64,000 nt of DNA, from contig NZ_FOSH01000008.1 of assembly GCF_900114205.1 (NCBI RefSeq), positions 1 through 64,000 of the forward strand. The letters run 5' to 3'. The position numbers and the translations under genes are program-made. Positions within the stretch are counted from its first letter, which is position 1. The number at the start of each line of letters is the position of its first letter. A model generated the notes under the pieces. The model made no database searches. It had not been told where the DNA came from and worked only from the letters and a program-made list of their open reading frames with translations. This document shows positions 17,283 to 25,479 of this stretch, piece after piece. Origin of the DNA: Methylophaga sulfidovorans (GTDB taxonomy: Bacteria; Pseudomonadota; Gammaproteobacteria; Nitrosococcales; Methylophagaceae).

Positions 17283-18728
17283 ATGACTACTGAATCAAGT
17301 TCATATCAATCAGATAGCCTGATTGCCACAGACATCGAAGCGTATCTGAAACAGCATGAAAATAAAGAAATGCTGCGCTTTTTAACCTGCGGTAATGTTG
17401 ATGATGGTAAAAGTACCCTGATTGGCCGTCTGCTACATGACTCTAAGATGATCTATGAAGATCAGCTGGAAGCTGTAACGCGTGACAGTGCCAAGTCTGG
17501 TACTACTGGCGAACAGGTTGATTTAGCCCTGTTAGTTGACGGTTTGCAGGCCGAGCGTGAGCAGGGCATTACCATTGATGTTGCTTACCGTTACTTTTCT
17601 ACAACAAAACGTAAGTTCATCATTGCCGATACACCAGGGCATGAGCAGTACACTCGTAATATGGCAACAGGTGCATCCAGTTGTCAGTTAGCTGTTATCT
17701 TGATTGATGCCCGCTATGGCGTACAAACACAGACTCGCAGACATAGTTTCATTGCGTCCTTGTTAGGCATTAAACACGTTGTTGTTGCCATCAATAAAAT
17801 GGACCTGATGGATTACAGTCAGCAAGTGTTTGATAAGATTCGCCATGATTACACTGAGTTCTCACGTGAGCTAGAGCTGGAAGATATTCACTTTGTGCCC
17901 ATGTCTGCCCTGGTTGGGGATAACGTGGTTAACCGTAGTGAAAATATGGATTGGTATCAAGGCCAAACCCTGATGGAAATTCTGGAAACCGTCGATGTGG
18001 ATAAAGATCCGAACTTCGATGATGTGCGTTTCCCTGTTCAGTTTGTGAATCGTCCTAATCTGAACTTCCGTGGTTATTGCGGCACTCTGGCATCGGGGAT
18101 TTTGAAACCAGGTGATGACGTCACTGTGTTGCCATCAGGTAAAGAAAGTAAAGTGAAAGCACTTGTCACCTATGATGGTGATTTAGATCATGCCGTGCCA
18201 GGTGAAGCGATTACTGTCACCTTAGAAACTGAAATTGATGTCAGTCGCGGCGATATGATTGTTCATAGCAATCATCACCAGCCACATGTCTCAAGCCAGT
18301 TTAAGGCTATGGTGGTGTGGATGACCGAGCAGCCTCTGGTTTCAAATAAACAGTACAGTATTAAAGTAGGCGTTAGTGATGCTGGTGGTTCATTAACAGG
18401 GATTGATTATCAAATTGATGTCAACACGCTTGAGCATAATAAAGTCAGTGAACTTAAACTGAATGAAATTGGCCTGTGCGAGTTTTCATTAAATAAGCCA
18501 GTGGTGTTTGACTCATATAAGCGTAACCGGACTACCGGGGCTTTCATTATTATTGACCGTCTGACTAATGTAACAATCGGTGCTGGCATGATTACCGATG
18601 CTGTATCGGGTAGTCATGAAGTTGTCGCAGAGGGCGAGTTTTCTGCCTTTGAGATAGAACTGAACGCTCTCATTCGTAAGCATTTCCCTCACTGGGATGC
18701 TAAAGATTTGAGTCAACTTCTCAAATAA
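17283..18728 (+). CDS. cysN: sulfate adenylyltransferase subunit 1 (GTPase)
   Basis: CysN is the regulatory GTPase of ATP sulfurylase. The 481-residue protein has the EF-Tu-like G1 motif [14 protein letters not shown], the switch residues [22 protein letters not shown], and NKMDL. It ends just after the beta-barrel domains, so it is not fused to an APS kinase (CysC), in line with the APS reductase type of cysH. It begins directly at the cysD stop and is the last gene of the operon; a strong terminator follows. Confidence 0.95.
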   Translation: MTTESSSYQSDSLIATDIEAYLKQHENKEMLRFLTCGNVDDGKSTLIGRLLHDSKMIYEDQLEAVTRDSAKSGTTGEQVDLALLVDGLQAEREQGITIDVAYRYFSTTKRKFIIADTPGHEQYTRNMATGASSCQLAVILIDARYGVQTQTRRHSFIASLLGIKHVVVAINKMDLMDYSQQVFDKIRHDYTEFSRELELEDIHFVPMSALVGDNVVNRSENMDWYQGQTLMEILETVDVDKDPNFDDVRFPVQFVNRPNLNFRGYCGTLASGILKPGDDVTVLPSGKESKVKALVTYDGDLDHAVPGEAITVTLETEIDVSRGDMIVHSNHHQPHVSSQFKAMVVWMTEQPLVSNKQYSIKVGVSDAGGSLTGIDYQIDVNTLEHNKVSELKLNEIGLCEFSLNKPVVFDSYKRNRTTGAFIIIDRLTNVTIGAGMITDAVSGSHEVVAEGEFSAFEIELNALIRKHFPHWDAKDLSQLLK

Positions 18729-18747
18729 ATTCACGGAAAAATAGTCA

Positions 18748-18787
18748 AAAAAAGCCAGTCAACATTTTGTTGACTGGCTTTTTTTAT
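18748..18787 (+). terminator. terminator of the cys operon
   Basis: A long stem AAAAGCCAGTCAACA / TGTTGACTGGCTTTT with a 3-nt loop and T-run lies 20 nt after the cysN stop. The A-run on the other side would let it work in both directions. Confidence 0.95.
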
Positions 18788-18815
18788 GCCTGTTGAACAA
18801 AGAGCTGTGTTAAAG

Positions 18816-18832
18816 ATTTAATGTCATTAAAT
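18816..18832. promoter_or_regulatory. 17-bp palindrome upstream of catalase
   Basis: ATTTAATG-T-CATTAAAT is a perfect 8-1-8 inverted repeat 127 bp before the catalase start. Its geometry recalls the 7-1-7 boxes of Fur/PerR-type regulators, though the base sequence is not the consensus of either. The gap 18788-18959 is otherwise AT-rich, with no clear promoter I can defend. Confidence 0.45.
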
Positions 18833-18959
18833 TATATAAATCGTTTTTGTCGATTATTTTTACAATAATAAACAATTATACAAATCAATTGCGGGTGAAT
18901 AGAATCTGTTGTGTGCAATGAATTTGCCCAACATAATTTGCAATAGCAAGGATAAAACG

Positions 18960-20408
18960 ATGACAAAAACAATTTTAACAACATCTGCCGGCGCCCCAGT
19001 CGCTGACGATAATAATAGTATCAGTGTCGGACCACGAGGACCTTTGACTTATGACAACCACTACACCTTCGAAAAATTGGCTCACTTCAACCGTGAAAGA
19101 ATTCCTGAGCGTGTGGTCCATGCACGTGGTACCGGGGCTTACGGAACCTTTACCCTTACAAAAAGTTTAAAAGACGTCACTATTGCTGATTTCTTGCAAA
19201 ACGAAGGTAAAAGAACAGACGTTTTCATTCGTTTCTCAACCGTAGGTGGTGGTCAGGATTCACATGATTTTGCCCGGGACCCACGTGGTTTTGCTGTGAA
19301 GTTTTATACTAAACAAGGTAACTACGATATGGTCGGCAATAATACGCCGGTCTTTTTCCTTCGTGATCCGAGTAAGTTTCCAGACTTTATTCATTCACAG
19401 AAAAAGAATCCACGGACGAATGTACCGGATCCACGAATGGCTTATGAGTTCTGGGCAAACTACCCTCAGGCCTTACATCAAGTGACTATCTTGATGTCTG
19501 ATCGTGGTATCCCAGCCTCATATAGAAATATGAATGGTTACAGCTCACATACCTATAGCTTCTGGAATGAGAAAGGTGAACGGTTTTGGTTTAAGTGGCA
19601 CTTTAAAACCAATCAGGGCATCAAAACACTGAGAGCAGAAGAAGCGGCAGTGGCTGATCCATTCGGAGCTCAGATGGATTTAGTGGAAGCTATCGATCGT
19701 GGCGACTTCCCAAGCTGGACGGCTAAAGTACAAATCATGACGGAACAGCAAGCACGTGATGCAGAATTCAATCCGTTTGATTTGACCAAAGTATGGCCAC
19801 ATGATGAGTTTCCACTGATCGAGGTGGGGCAGTTAGAGTTGAACCGTAATGTGGACAATTATTTCGCTGAAACGGAGCAGGCGGCATTTGCACCGAGTAA
19901 CTTTGTGCCCGGTATCAGTTCATCACCGGATAAAATGTTACAGGGACGTTTGTTAGCATATCAGGATGCTCATCGTTATCGTGTTGGTGTGAACTATAAC
20001 CAGTTACCTGTTAATGCGGCAAAATGTCCGGTTAATCATTATCAGCGTGATGGAGCGATGGCTGGTTTAAGTCCAGCTGGTGGTAATCATCATCAGACGA
20101 GCGAGGCTAACTATTTCCCGAATGACCGTGATAATGCGCCCAAGCCGGATACAAGTGTAGCGGAACCTGCTATGCCAATAGAGGCTGGTGCTTGGTTAGA
20201 TCGGTTCGACACAGGTGAAGATGATCATTACACACAGGCGGGCAATTTGTTCCGTATTATGACTGACGATCAAAAGCAGCAATTAGCAGACAATATTGCT
20301 GGTGGCCTTGGACAATGTGATGCATCCGTACAACAGCGTATGTTGGCTCAGTTTGAAAAAGCGGATCCAGATTATGCTGCCAGGGTAGCGGCTGCACTTA
20401 TGGCTTAA
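18960..20408 (+). CDS. katA: monofunctional haem catalase
   Basis: The 482-residue small-subunit catalase decomposes hydrogen peroxide in the cytoplasm. It shows catalytic His in RVVHARGTGAYG and Asn in MVGNNTPVFFLRD, and the haem-ligand region RLLAYQDAHRYRVG with the proximal Tyr. Length and lack of a flavodoxin-like C-terminal domain place it with the small clade-3 enzymes. The ATG at 18960 is preferred over the one at 18909 because AAGGAT sits 6 nt upstream and the product begins MTKTILTTSAGAPVADDNN, as in relatives. It is single, between two terminators. Confidence 0.94.
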   Translation: MTKTILTTSAGAPVADDNNSISVGPRGPLTYDNHYTFEKLAHFNRERIPERVVHARGTGAYGTFTLTKSLKDVTIADFLQNEGKRTDVFIRFSTVGGGQDSHDFARDPRGFAVKFYTKQGNYDMVGNNTPVFFLRDPSKFPDFIHSQKKNPRTNVPDPRMAYEFWANYPQALHQVTILMSDRGIPASYRNMNGYSSHTYSFWNEKGERFWFKWHFKTNQGIKTLRAEEAAVADPFGAQMDLVEAIDRGDFPSWTAKVQIMTEQQARDAEFNPFDLTKVWPHDEFPLIEVGQLELNRNVDNYFAETEQAAFAPSNFVPGISSSPDKMLQGRLLAYQDAHRYRVGVNYNQLPVNAAKCPVNHYQRDGAMAGLSPAGGNHHQTSEANYFPNDRDNAPKPDTSVAEPAMPIEAGAWLDRFDTGEDDHYTQAGNLFRIMTDDQKQQLADNIAGGLGQCDASVQQRMLAQFEKADPDYAARVAAALMA

Positions 20409-20421
20409 ATAGTCTGAAATT

Positions 20422-20450
20422 AAAGGGGCGTTTACTACGCCCCTTTTTTT
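20422..20450. terminator. bidirectional terminator
   Basis: AAAGGGGCG / CGCCCCTTT with a 7-nt loop and T-run follows catalase and overlaps the stop codon of the convergent glycosylase gene. It can serve both. Confidence 0.92.
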
Positions 20451-20985
20451 ATTGATCGCTATTTTTTACGCTGCTTAGCTGTTCTTGCCAGATGGCTTGT
20501 TTTTTTTCTAATGGCATAGCCGCGTTAGCTGGGCTGGTTGATGGCAATCGAGATGTCTGTATCTTCTGCCATGATGTATCTAATATCTGCTGAACATATT
20601 TCATATAAATTTGCTCTGCTTTTGCACCATTGAAAAATACGGCCTGTATCTTCTGATGCTGCTGAAAAAAGGTATTAAAGTCGTTAGCTTCGATTGAGTC
20701 GGGTGCAATATTACTGTCCAGACTGCCTGGTCTTTCACAGGCTTTTAATACATCCCATACAGCTATGTAATGTTGGGTCAGTTGTTCACACCGTTGTTGA
20801 TATGGCAATGTCGTTTCGATAGCAAACATACCCTGCATAATCGGCCAGAAGGCGTTGCGTGGATGTGCATAATATTGCTGTTGCCGAAGAGATTCTAATC
20901 CTGGCATCGATCCCAAAATGAGAATTTCAGCAGATGGTTTGGCTATTGGAGCAAAGCTGTAACAGCGGGATTGTTTCTCTGACAT
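20449..20985 (-). CDS. DNA-deoxyinosine / mismatch uracil glycosylase family
   Basis: The 178-residue protein belongs to the uracil-DNA glycosylase superfamily subgroup known for deoxyinosine (hypoxanthine) removal. It has ILILGSMPGLESLRQQQYY (motif 1), HPRNAFWPIM, AVWDVLKACERPGSLDS and LPSTSPANA near the C-terminus. The internal ATG at 20985 is chosen: it forms a TAATG overlap with the stop of the upstream DUF3465 gene, and the product then starts MSEKQSRCYSFAPI. The longer ATG at 21018 would overlap that gene by 34 nt. It ends within the terminator shared with catalase. Confidence 0.8.
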   Translation of the reverse strand: MSEKQSRCYSFAPIAKPSAEILILGSMPGLESLRQQQYYAHPRNAFWPIMQGMFAIETTLPYQQRCEQLTQHYIAVWDVLKACERPGSLDSNIAPDSIEANDFNTFFQQHQKIQAVFFNGAKAEQIYMKYVQQILDTSWQKIQTSRLPSTSPANAAMPLEKKQAIWQEQLSSVKNSDQ

Positions 20986-21428
20986 TACTGGTATAACTGG
21001 CCTTTGTAGCGTATCCATCCATGGGGGTGTTTATTCGCAGGGTCATGATGAGTCCAATGTATCACGCCGCCTTTGTTATTCCACTCGTACTCACCGGAAA
21101 CCTGTACTTCATCGCCGACTTTCAAAGAATCTATACGAGGAGCCAGATCAATATTATGAGCAATAAGCACTGTGAGTTTATCCGGCAGAGTGATAATAAA
21201 CCGTTGATGACGGCTTCCTTTAGTATCATCTGGAAGAATACGACTAACAACACCACTGACTTCTACCAGAACATCACTTTTCTGCTGTTGATAAAGTGAT
21301 GAAATAGAAGTCTTGTCAACGCTGTTAGCAGATTGATTGTGCGGCTGATACTGACTTGCCCCCCAAATCAAAAAACCAAAAGCGATCACCAGCCATAAGC
21401 GTTGTTTTTGTCGACTTGCTTTAGACAT
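20985..21428 (-). CDS. DUF3465 family protein
   Basis: The 147-residue protein has one N-terminal membrane segment or signal (about residues 9-24, WLVIAFGFLIWGA) and then a compact domain with GSRHQRFIITL, IAHNIDLAPRIDSL, GEYEWNNKGGVIHWTHHDP and HGWIRYKGQLYQ. These blocks define the DUF3465 family, an OB-like periplasmic domain of unknown function. I use the ATG at 21428, with AGGAAA upstream, rather than the one at 21506. Translationally coupled to the deoxyinosine glycosylase gene through TAATG. Confidence 0.75.
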   Translation of the reverse strand: MSKASRQKQRLWLVIAFGFLIWGASQYQPHNQSANSVDKTSISSLYQQQKSDVLVEVSGVVSRILPDDTKGSRHQRFIITLPDKLTVLIAHNIDLAPRIDSLKVGDEVQVSGEYEWNNKGGVIHWTHHDPANKHPHGWIRYKGQLYQ

Positions 21429-21736
21429 GCAAGATTTCCTGAGCAAAAAAATATATTCAGTATAACCAGTTTTACTGTTTATACGAGATAGCACAAAGCT
21501 CAACACTATCGATTGAACCAGGATTTATTCAACTCAGCTTATTCCCTTAAATGATCCGCATAATAAAACTGATAGTTATTGTTAGTTGTAAAACGCTATT
21601 TTGCGGTCGAAATATGTTTCAGAGATGATGCGTCATTAGTCAATTAACTAATATAGATATTGGTATTTATAATTTCCAGTTATATATCGCCAACGTTATA
21701 ATAGTGGGTCCGGTATTAAAAGTTTAGAGAGCTTAA
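21429..21736. promoter_or_regulatory. intergenic region upstream of cysI
   Basis: This gap of about 300 bp serves the divergent DUF3465 and cysI genes. It is AT-rich and holds a 6-bp inverted repeat ATTAGT-CAATTA-ACTAAT (21635-21652). A TATAAT (21697-21702) has only a poor -35 match (TTCCAG, 21674-21679), as expected of an activator-dependent promoter. I see no further gene. CysB binding is a plausible inference. Confidence 0.45.
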
Positions 21737-23389
21737 ATGTATCAATACGATAAGTATGATCAAACGATGGTTGAGCAGCGGGTTGAACAGTTCCGTGATC
21801 AAACACGTCGATTCTTGGCGGGTGAACTGACTGAAGAGCAGTTCCGTCCTTTACGACTGATGAATGGTTTATACATTCAGATACATGCACCTATGTTGCG
21901 TGTTGCCATTCCTTATGGACTGATGTCATCCAAACAAGTTCGTAAAATTGCGGAAGTCGCACGCCGTTACGATAAAGGGTTTGTGCACTTCACTACACGT
22001 CAGAATTTCCAAATGAACTGGCCAAAGCTTGAAGATGTGCCAGATATTCTTGCCGAACTGGCTACAGTACAGATGCACGCTATCCAAAGTAGTGGTAATT
22101 GCATTCGTAATACTACGTCTGATCAGTTTGCTGGTATCAATGCCAATGAAATTGAAGATCCCCGTCCATGGGCTGAAATCATTCGTCAATGGTCAACATT
22201 TCATCCAGAATTTGCTTATCTACCACGTAAATTCAAAATTGCAGTCATTGGTTCTGAAGAAGACCGTGCTGCGACTAAATTGCATGATATTGGTTTACAC
22301 CTGGTGAAAAATCATGAAGGTGAAGTAGGCTTTGAAGTGCTTGTCGGTGGTGGTTTAGGGCGTACGCCTATTATTGGTCAACAAATCAGACCTTTCCTTG
22401 AGAAAAAGGATCTGCTGTCTTATCTTGAAGCGATTCTACGTGTTTATAACCGGCTGGGTCGTCGTGATAACAAATATAAAGCACGTATTAAAATCACTGT
22501 GCGTGAGCATGGCATTAATCATATTCGTGAATTAGTTGAAGCGGAATGGGTACAAATCCGTGACCAGCTTGAGTTGAATCAGAAAGAAATTGACCGTGTT
22601 AAGGCTTTTTTCACTGAGCCTGAATATGAAGCGGATGCGGCTGCAGATGAAAGTTACGAAAAAGCACTGACTGAAGATAAGGCATTTGCACGCTGGGCCA
22701 AACAAAATACATTTGCTCATAAACAAGCCGGTTATCGTGCCGTTTATGTTTCATTGAAAGCCCCGGGTATTGCACCTGGTGATGTGACATCTGAGCAACT
22801 TGAAGTGATTGCGGAGCTGGCAGAAGAATTCAGCTTAGGTGAAGTTCGTTCAACGCATACTCAGAATCTGGTTTTTGCTGATGTGAAACAAGCTGATTTA
22901 TATGCTTTATGGTTAAGGCTTGAAGCAGACAATCTGGCGACACCAAACATTAATACATTAACTGATATTATTTGCTGCCCAGGTTTGGATTATTGTGGTC
23001 TGGCCAATGCTAAATCTATTCCGCTGTCAAAACAAATTGCGGAACGGTTTGGTGATCTGGATTATCTTTATGATCTGGGTGATATTAAGATTAAGTTCTC
23101 AGGTTGCATGAATGGTTGTGCGCATCAAAGTGTTGGCCATATCGGTATCTTGGGGGTCGATAAAAAAGGCGAAGAGTGGTATCAATTTACACTGGGTGGT
23201 AGTTCTGAAGCAGACGCATCATTGGGTGAACGTTTGGGTAAGGCTATTCCTAAAGAAGAGGTTGTTGATACTGTGGGTCATTTACTGGATGCTTATGTCG
23301 ATTTACGTCATGATGATGAATCATTCTTGGCCACCGTTCGTCGTTTAGGTATTGATCCATTCAAGGAGCGTGTATATGCAGATAATTAA
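21737..23389 (+). CDS. cysI: sulfite reductase hemoprotein (siroheme, 4Fe-4S)
   Basis: The 550-residue protein is a siroheme-[4Fe-4S] enzyme that makes sulfide from sulfite, similar to the Pseudomonas CysI rather than the enteric CysIJ partner. The start block MYQYDKYDQTMVEQRVEQF and FTTRQNFQMNWP match that type. The cluster/siroheme cysteines are C414 and C420 in CCPGLDYCGLA and C457 and C461 in SGCMNGCAHQ. No cysJ flavoprotein is nearby, so the electron donor is probably ferredoxin-like. It overlaps the DUF934 gene by 14 nt. A nitrite reductase role is the alternative, but the context is sulfur. Confidence 0.9.
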   Translation: MYQYDKYDQTMVEQRVEQFRDQTRRFLAGELTEEQFRPLRLMNGLYIQIHAPMLRVAIPYGLMSSKQVRKIAEVARRYDKGFVHFTTRQNFQMNWPKLEDVPDILAELATVQMHAIQSSGNCIRNTTSDQFAGINANEIEDPRPWAEIIRQWSTFHPEFAYLPRKFKIAVIGSEEDRAATKLHDIGLHLVKNHEGEVGFEVLVGGGLGRTPIIGQQIRPFLEKKDLLSYLEAILRVYNRLGRRDNKYKARIKITVREHGINHIRELVEAEWVQIRDQLELNQKEIDRVKAFFTEPEYEADAAADESYEKALTEDKAFARWAKQNTFAHKQAGYRAVYVSLKAPGIAPGDVTSEQLEVIAELAEEFSLGEVRSTHTQNLVFADVKQADLYALWLRLEADNLATPNINTLTDIICCPGLDYCGLANAKSIPLSKQIAERFGDLDYLYDLGDIKIKFSGCMNGCAHQSVGHIGILGVDKKGEEWYQFTLGGSSEADASLGERLGKAIPKEEVVDTVGHLLDAYVDLRHDDESFLATVRRLGIDPFKERVYADN

Positions 23390-23855
23390 AGATCGTGAAA
23401 TCGTCGAAGATAATTGGACACATCTGGATGATGATGCGGATCTGGTTGCTGGCAATATTACCGTCTCCTTAGCGCGCTGGCAGGAACGACATGAAACCTT
23501 GGTTAAGCATGAAGGCGAACTGGGTTTACGTTTAAGTGGTGATGATCCTCTGGAAGAAGTGGTTCCGGATTTGATTCATTTCTCGTTGATTGTATTGGTG
23601 TTTCCTGCGTTCACAGACGGCCGCTGTTATTCCTTCGCTCGCTTGTTACGCGAACGCTATAGTTTTAATGCTGAAATTCGTGCACAAGGTGATGTATTAC
23701 ATGATCAATTGTTTTATATGTCACAGTGCGGAATTAACAGTTTTGAACTGGCGAACCCAAATCGTATCGACAAGGCATTAACGGCTTTTGATGATTTTAG
23801 TGAAAGTTATCAAGCAACGGTACTTCGCCCCGAACCACTTTATCGTCGTCGTTAA
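23376..23855 (+). CDS. DUF934 protein, sulfite reduction accessory
   Basis: The 159-residue protein belongs to DUF934, regularly found immediately after the Pseudomonas-type cysI and thought to support sulfite reduction. It has a repetitive TISLARW-like NITVSLARWQERHETL segment, then PAFTDGRCYSFARLLRERY and FYMSQCGINSFELA. No cofactor motif is obvious. The start at 23376 has AAGGAG 7 nt upstream (23363-23368), so it overlaps cysI by 14 nt; the earlier ATG at 23352 lacks a site. Biochemical role unknown. Confidence 0.8.
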   Translation: MQIIKDREIVEDNWTHLDDDADLVAGNITVSLARWQERHETLVKHEGELGLRLSGDDPLEEVVPDLIHFSLIVLVFPAFTDGRCYSFARLLRERYSFNAEIRAQGDVLHDQLFYMSQCGINSFELANPNRIDKALTAFDDFSESYQATVLRPEPLYRRR

Positions 23856-23877
23856 TAGATAAGTTATAATCGACGCC

Positions 23878-24750
23878 ATGGCGATATATGCAATTGGTGA
23901 TGTTCAAGGCTGTTATGACGAGTTAGCAAAAATGCTGGATCGGATTCAATTCGATCCAGCAGATGACCAGATATGGCTCGCCGGTGATCTGGTCAATCGA
24001 GGACCAAAATCCGCTGAAGTCTTAAGATTGGCAAAACAGCTAGGCAATAGCTGTGTAGCCGTTTTAGGAAATCATGACCTGCATTTACTGGCTAATGCTG
24101 CAGGGGTTGTTGACTATCAACACCATCTCGACACAATTGAGCAAATTCTGTCAGCACCTGACAGGGAAGAGCTTATCGGCTGGTTAAGACAACAGCCGTT
24201 GTTTTATCACGATCCCACTATTGATTTTAGTATGGTACATGCCGGTATTCCGGCTGAATGGTCTGTACAGGAATGCCTGACGCGCGCGGCGGAAGTTGAA
24301 GCTGTTCTAAAAAGTGATAACTGGCGTGATTTTTTTCAGCATATGTATGGCAATAAACCTAAACGCTGGACACCTGAGCTGAGGGGCTGGGATCGCTTAC
24401 GATTCATCACAAATTGTTTTACCCGCTTGCGTTATTGTCATGAAGATGGTCGAATCGCTTTAAAATTTAAAGGGGCGCCGGAGGATAAACCGCTGCATCA
24501 ACGTCCCTGGTTTGAAATGCCAAACCGGTTAACGGCTAATGACCGTATTGTGTTTGGACATTGGTCAACCCTGGGTGTTGGTCGTTATGGCAATGTATTT
24601 TCATTAGACAGTGGCGCAGTCTGGGGGGAAACACTAACGGCTGTCCGCATAGATCAAGAACCGTATGAATGGATAACGGTTGAAGCGGATGTCGCCAATT
24701 TACCTTTTCCTAAAAAGAAGTCTGATAAAAAACGTAAACGCTGGCTGTAG
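23878..24750 (+). CDS. apaH: symmetrical bis(5'-nucleosyl)-tetraphosphatase
   Basis: ApaH hydrolyses Ap4A and related dinucleotides, including capped RNAs. The 290-residue phosphoesterase has all calcineurin-like metal motifs: IGDVQGCYDEL, LAGDLVNRGPKS, GNHDLHLLA and the later MVHAG. It starts 22 nt after the DUF934 stop. No ribosome site precedes its ATG; instead TATAAT (23865-23870) ends 7 nt upstream, compatible with a leaderless transcript, though no convincing -35 is present. Confidence 0.93.
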   Translation: MAIYAIGDVQGCYDELAKMLDRIQFDPADDQIWLAGDLVNRGPKSAEVLRLAKQLGNSCVAVLGNHDLHLLANAAGVVDYQHHLDTIEQILSAPDREELIGWLRQQPLFYHDPTIDFSMVHAGIPAEWSVQECLTRAAEVEAVLKSDNWRDFFQHMYGNKPKRWTPELRGWDRLRFITNCFTRLRYCHEDGRIALKFKGAPEDKPLHQRPWFEMPNRLTANDRIVFGHWSTLGVGRYGNVFSLDSGAVWGETLTAVRIDQEPYEWITVEADVANLPFPKKKSDKKRKRWL

Positions 24751-24822
24751 GTATTGGTTCGCCACGGCTTAGTGAAAATGAGTACAATATATCCATATTG
24801 ATTAAATTCTGGATTAAAAATA

Positions 24823-24969
24823 ATGCGTGATGTCATGACTTATTCCGCTGACGTGTTTGCGAAAGCCGAGGGAATGGGGAGTGTCACTCACCTTTTCAGC
24901 GTTGCTAAGGCGACCGCAGGAGTGATGGAAATGGTTAATGGTTTAAAACAAATTGAGGCTGGCAAATAA
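24823..24969 (+). CDS. small ORF before nusB, possible ribH remnant
   Basis: An open frame of 48 codons (ATG at 24823, TAA at 24967-24969) ends immediately before the nusB ATG. Its C-terminus reads VMEMVNGLKQI, which resembles the end of lumazine synthase RibH (xLEMxNxLKxI), and ribH is the usual gene upstream of nusB in proteobacteria. The N-terminal part (MRDVMTYSADVFAKAEG) has no recognisable family. No other RibH sequence is found between apaH and nusB. It could be a decayed RibH end, a real small protein, or a translated leader for nusB. Confidence 0.4.
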   Translation: MRDVMTYSADVFAKAEGMGSVTHLFSVAKATAGVMEMVNGLKQIEAGK

Positions 24970-25422
24970 ATGGCCACGGGATTACCCAGAACAAAAGCAC
25001 GCCGAGCTGCTGTACAAGCACTCTATCAGGCTCAAGTAAATGGTGAAGCACCACAAAAAGATACACTTGAGTTTGTCACTGCCGAATACGCTGACAAGAT
25101 TGATAAGAAATATTTTGTGACGTTAATCGATGGTACGCTCAAGTATCAGAGTGAAATTGACGCTGAACTGACGAAAGTGATTGATCGTGACTTAGATAAA
25201 ATTGATCCTGTTGAAGTGTCAGTTTTACGTTTAGCTGTTTTTGAATTTATACATTTACCGGAAATACCTTACCGTGTCGTGCTCAATGAAGCTGTTGAGT
25301 TAGCCAAATCATTTGGTGGTGAACAAGGTCATAAATACGTCAACGGTGTATTAGATAAAATGGGCGCCCGCTTGCGCTCGCACGAGCATCAGGCAGCGAA
25401 AGCTGCACGTCAGAAGAAATAA
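24970..25422 (+). CDS. nusB: transcription antitermination factor NusB
   Basis: NusB, with S10 (NusE), binds boxA and helps processive antitermination of rRNA operons. The 150-residue all-helical protein has the family's RTKARRAAVQALYQAQVNG, the DLDKIDPVEVSVLRLAVFEF block and VLNEAVELAKSFGGEQGHKYVNGVLDKM. The C-terminal tail is lysine/alanine-rich and slightly longer than in E. coli. It starts at the stop codon of a 48-codon ORF. thiL follows 57 nt later; the intervening gap holds a stem-loop. Confidence 0.94.
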   Translation: MATGLPRTKARRAAVQALYQAQVNGEAPQKDTLEFVTAEYADKIDKKYFVTLIDGTLKYQSEIDAELTKVIDRDLDKIDPVEVSVLRLAVFEFIHLPEIPYRVVLNEAVELAKSFGGEQGHKYVNGVLDKMGARLRSHEHQAAKAARQKK

Positions 25423-25428
25423 TTTAGG

Positions 25429-25461
25429 TCAGGGCATGTATCTGATGGATTCCTGCCCTGA
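25429..25461 (+). repeat. inverted repeat between nusB and thiL
   Basis: TCAGGGCA (25429-25436) and TGCCCTGA (25454-25461) pair perfectly around a 17-nt loop. No T-run follows, so it is not a classical terminator; mRNA processing or partial attenuation is possible. Confidence 0.6.
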
Positions 25462-25479
25462 TGATGATAAGGTTTCTTT

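Noticed and set aside
18909-18960. Upstream ATG for catalase
   Set aside because: The added residues have no family match, and a good ribosome site precedes the ATG at 18960.
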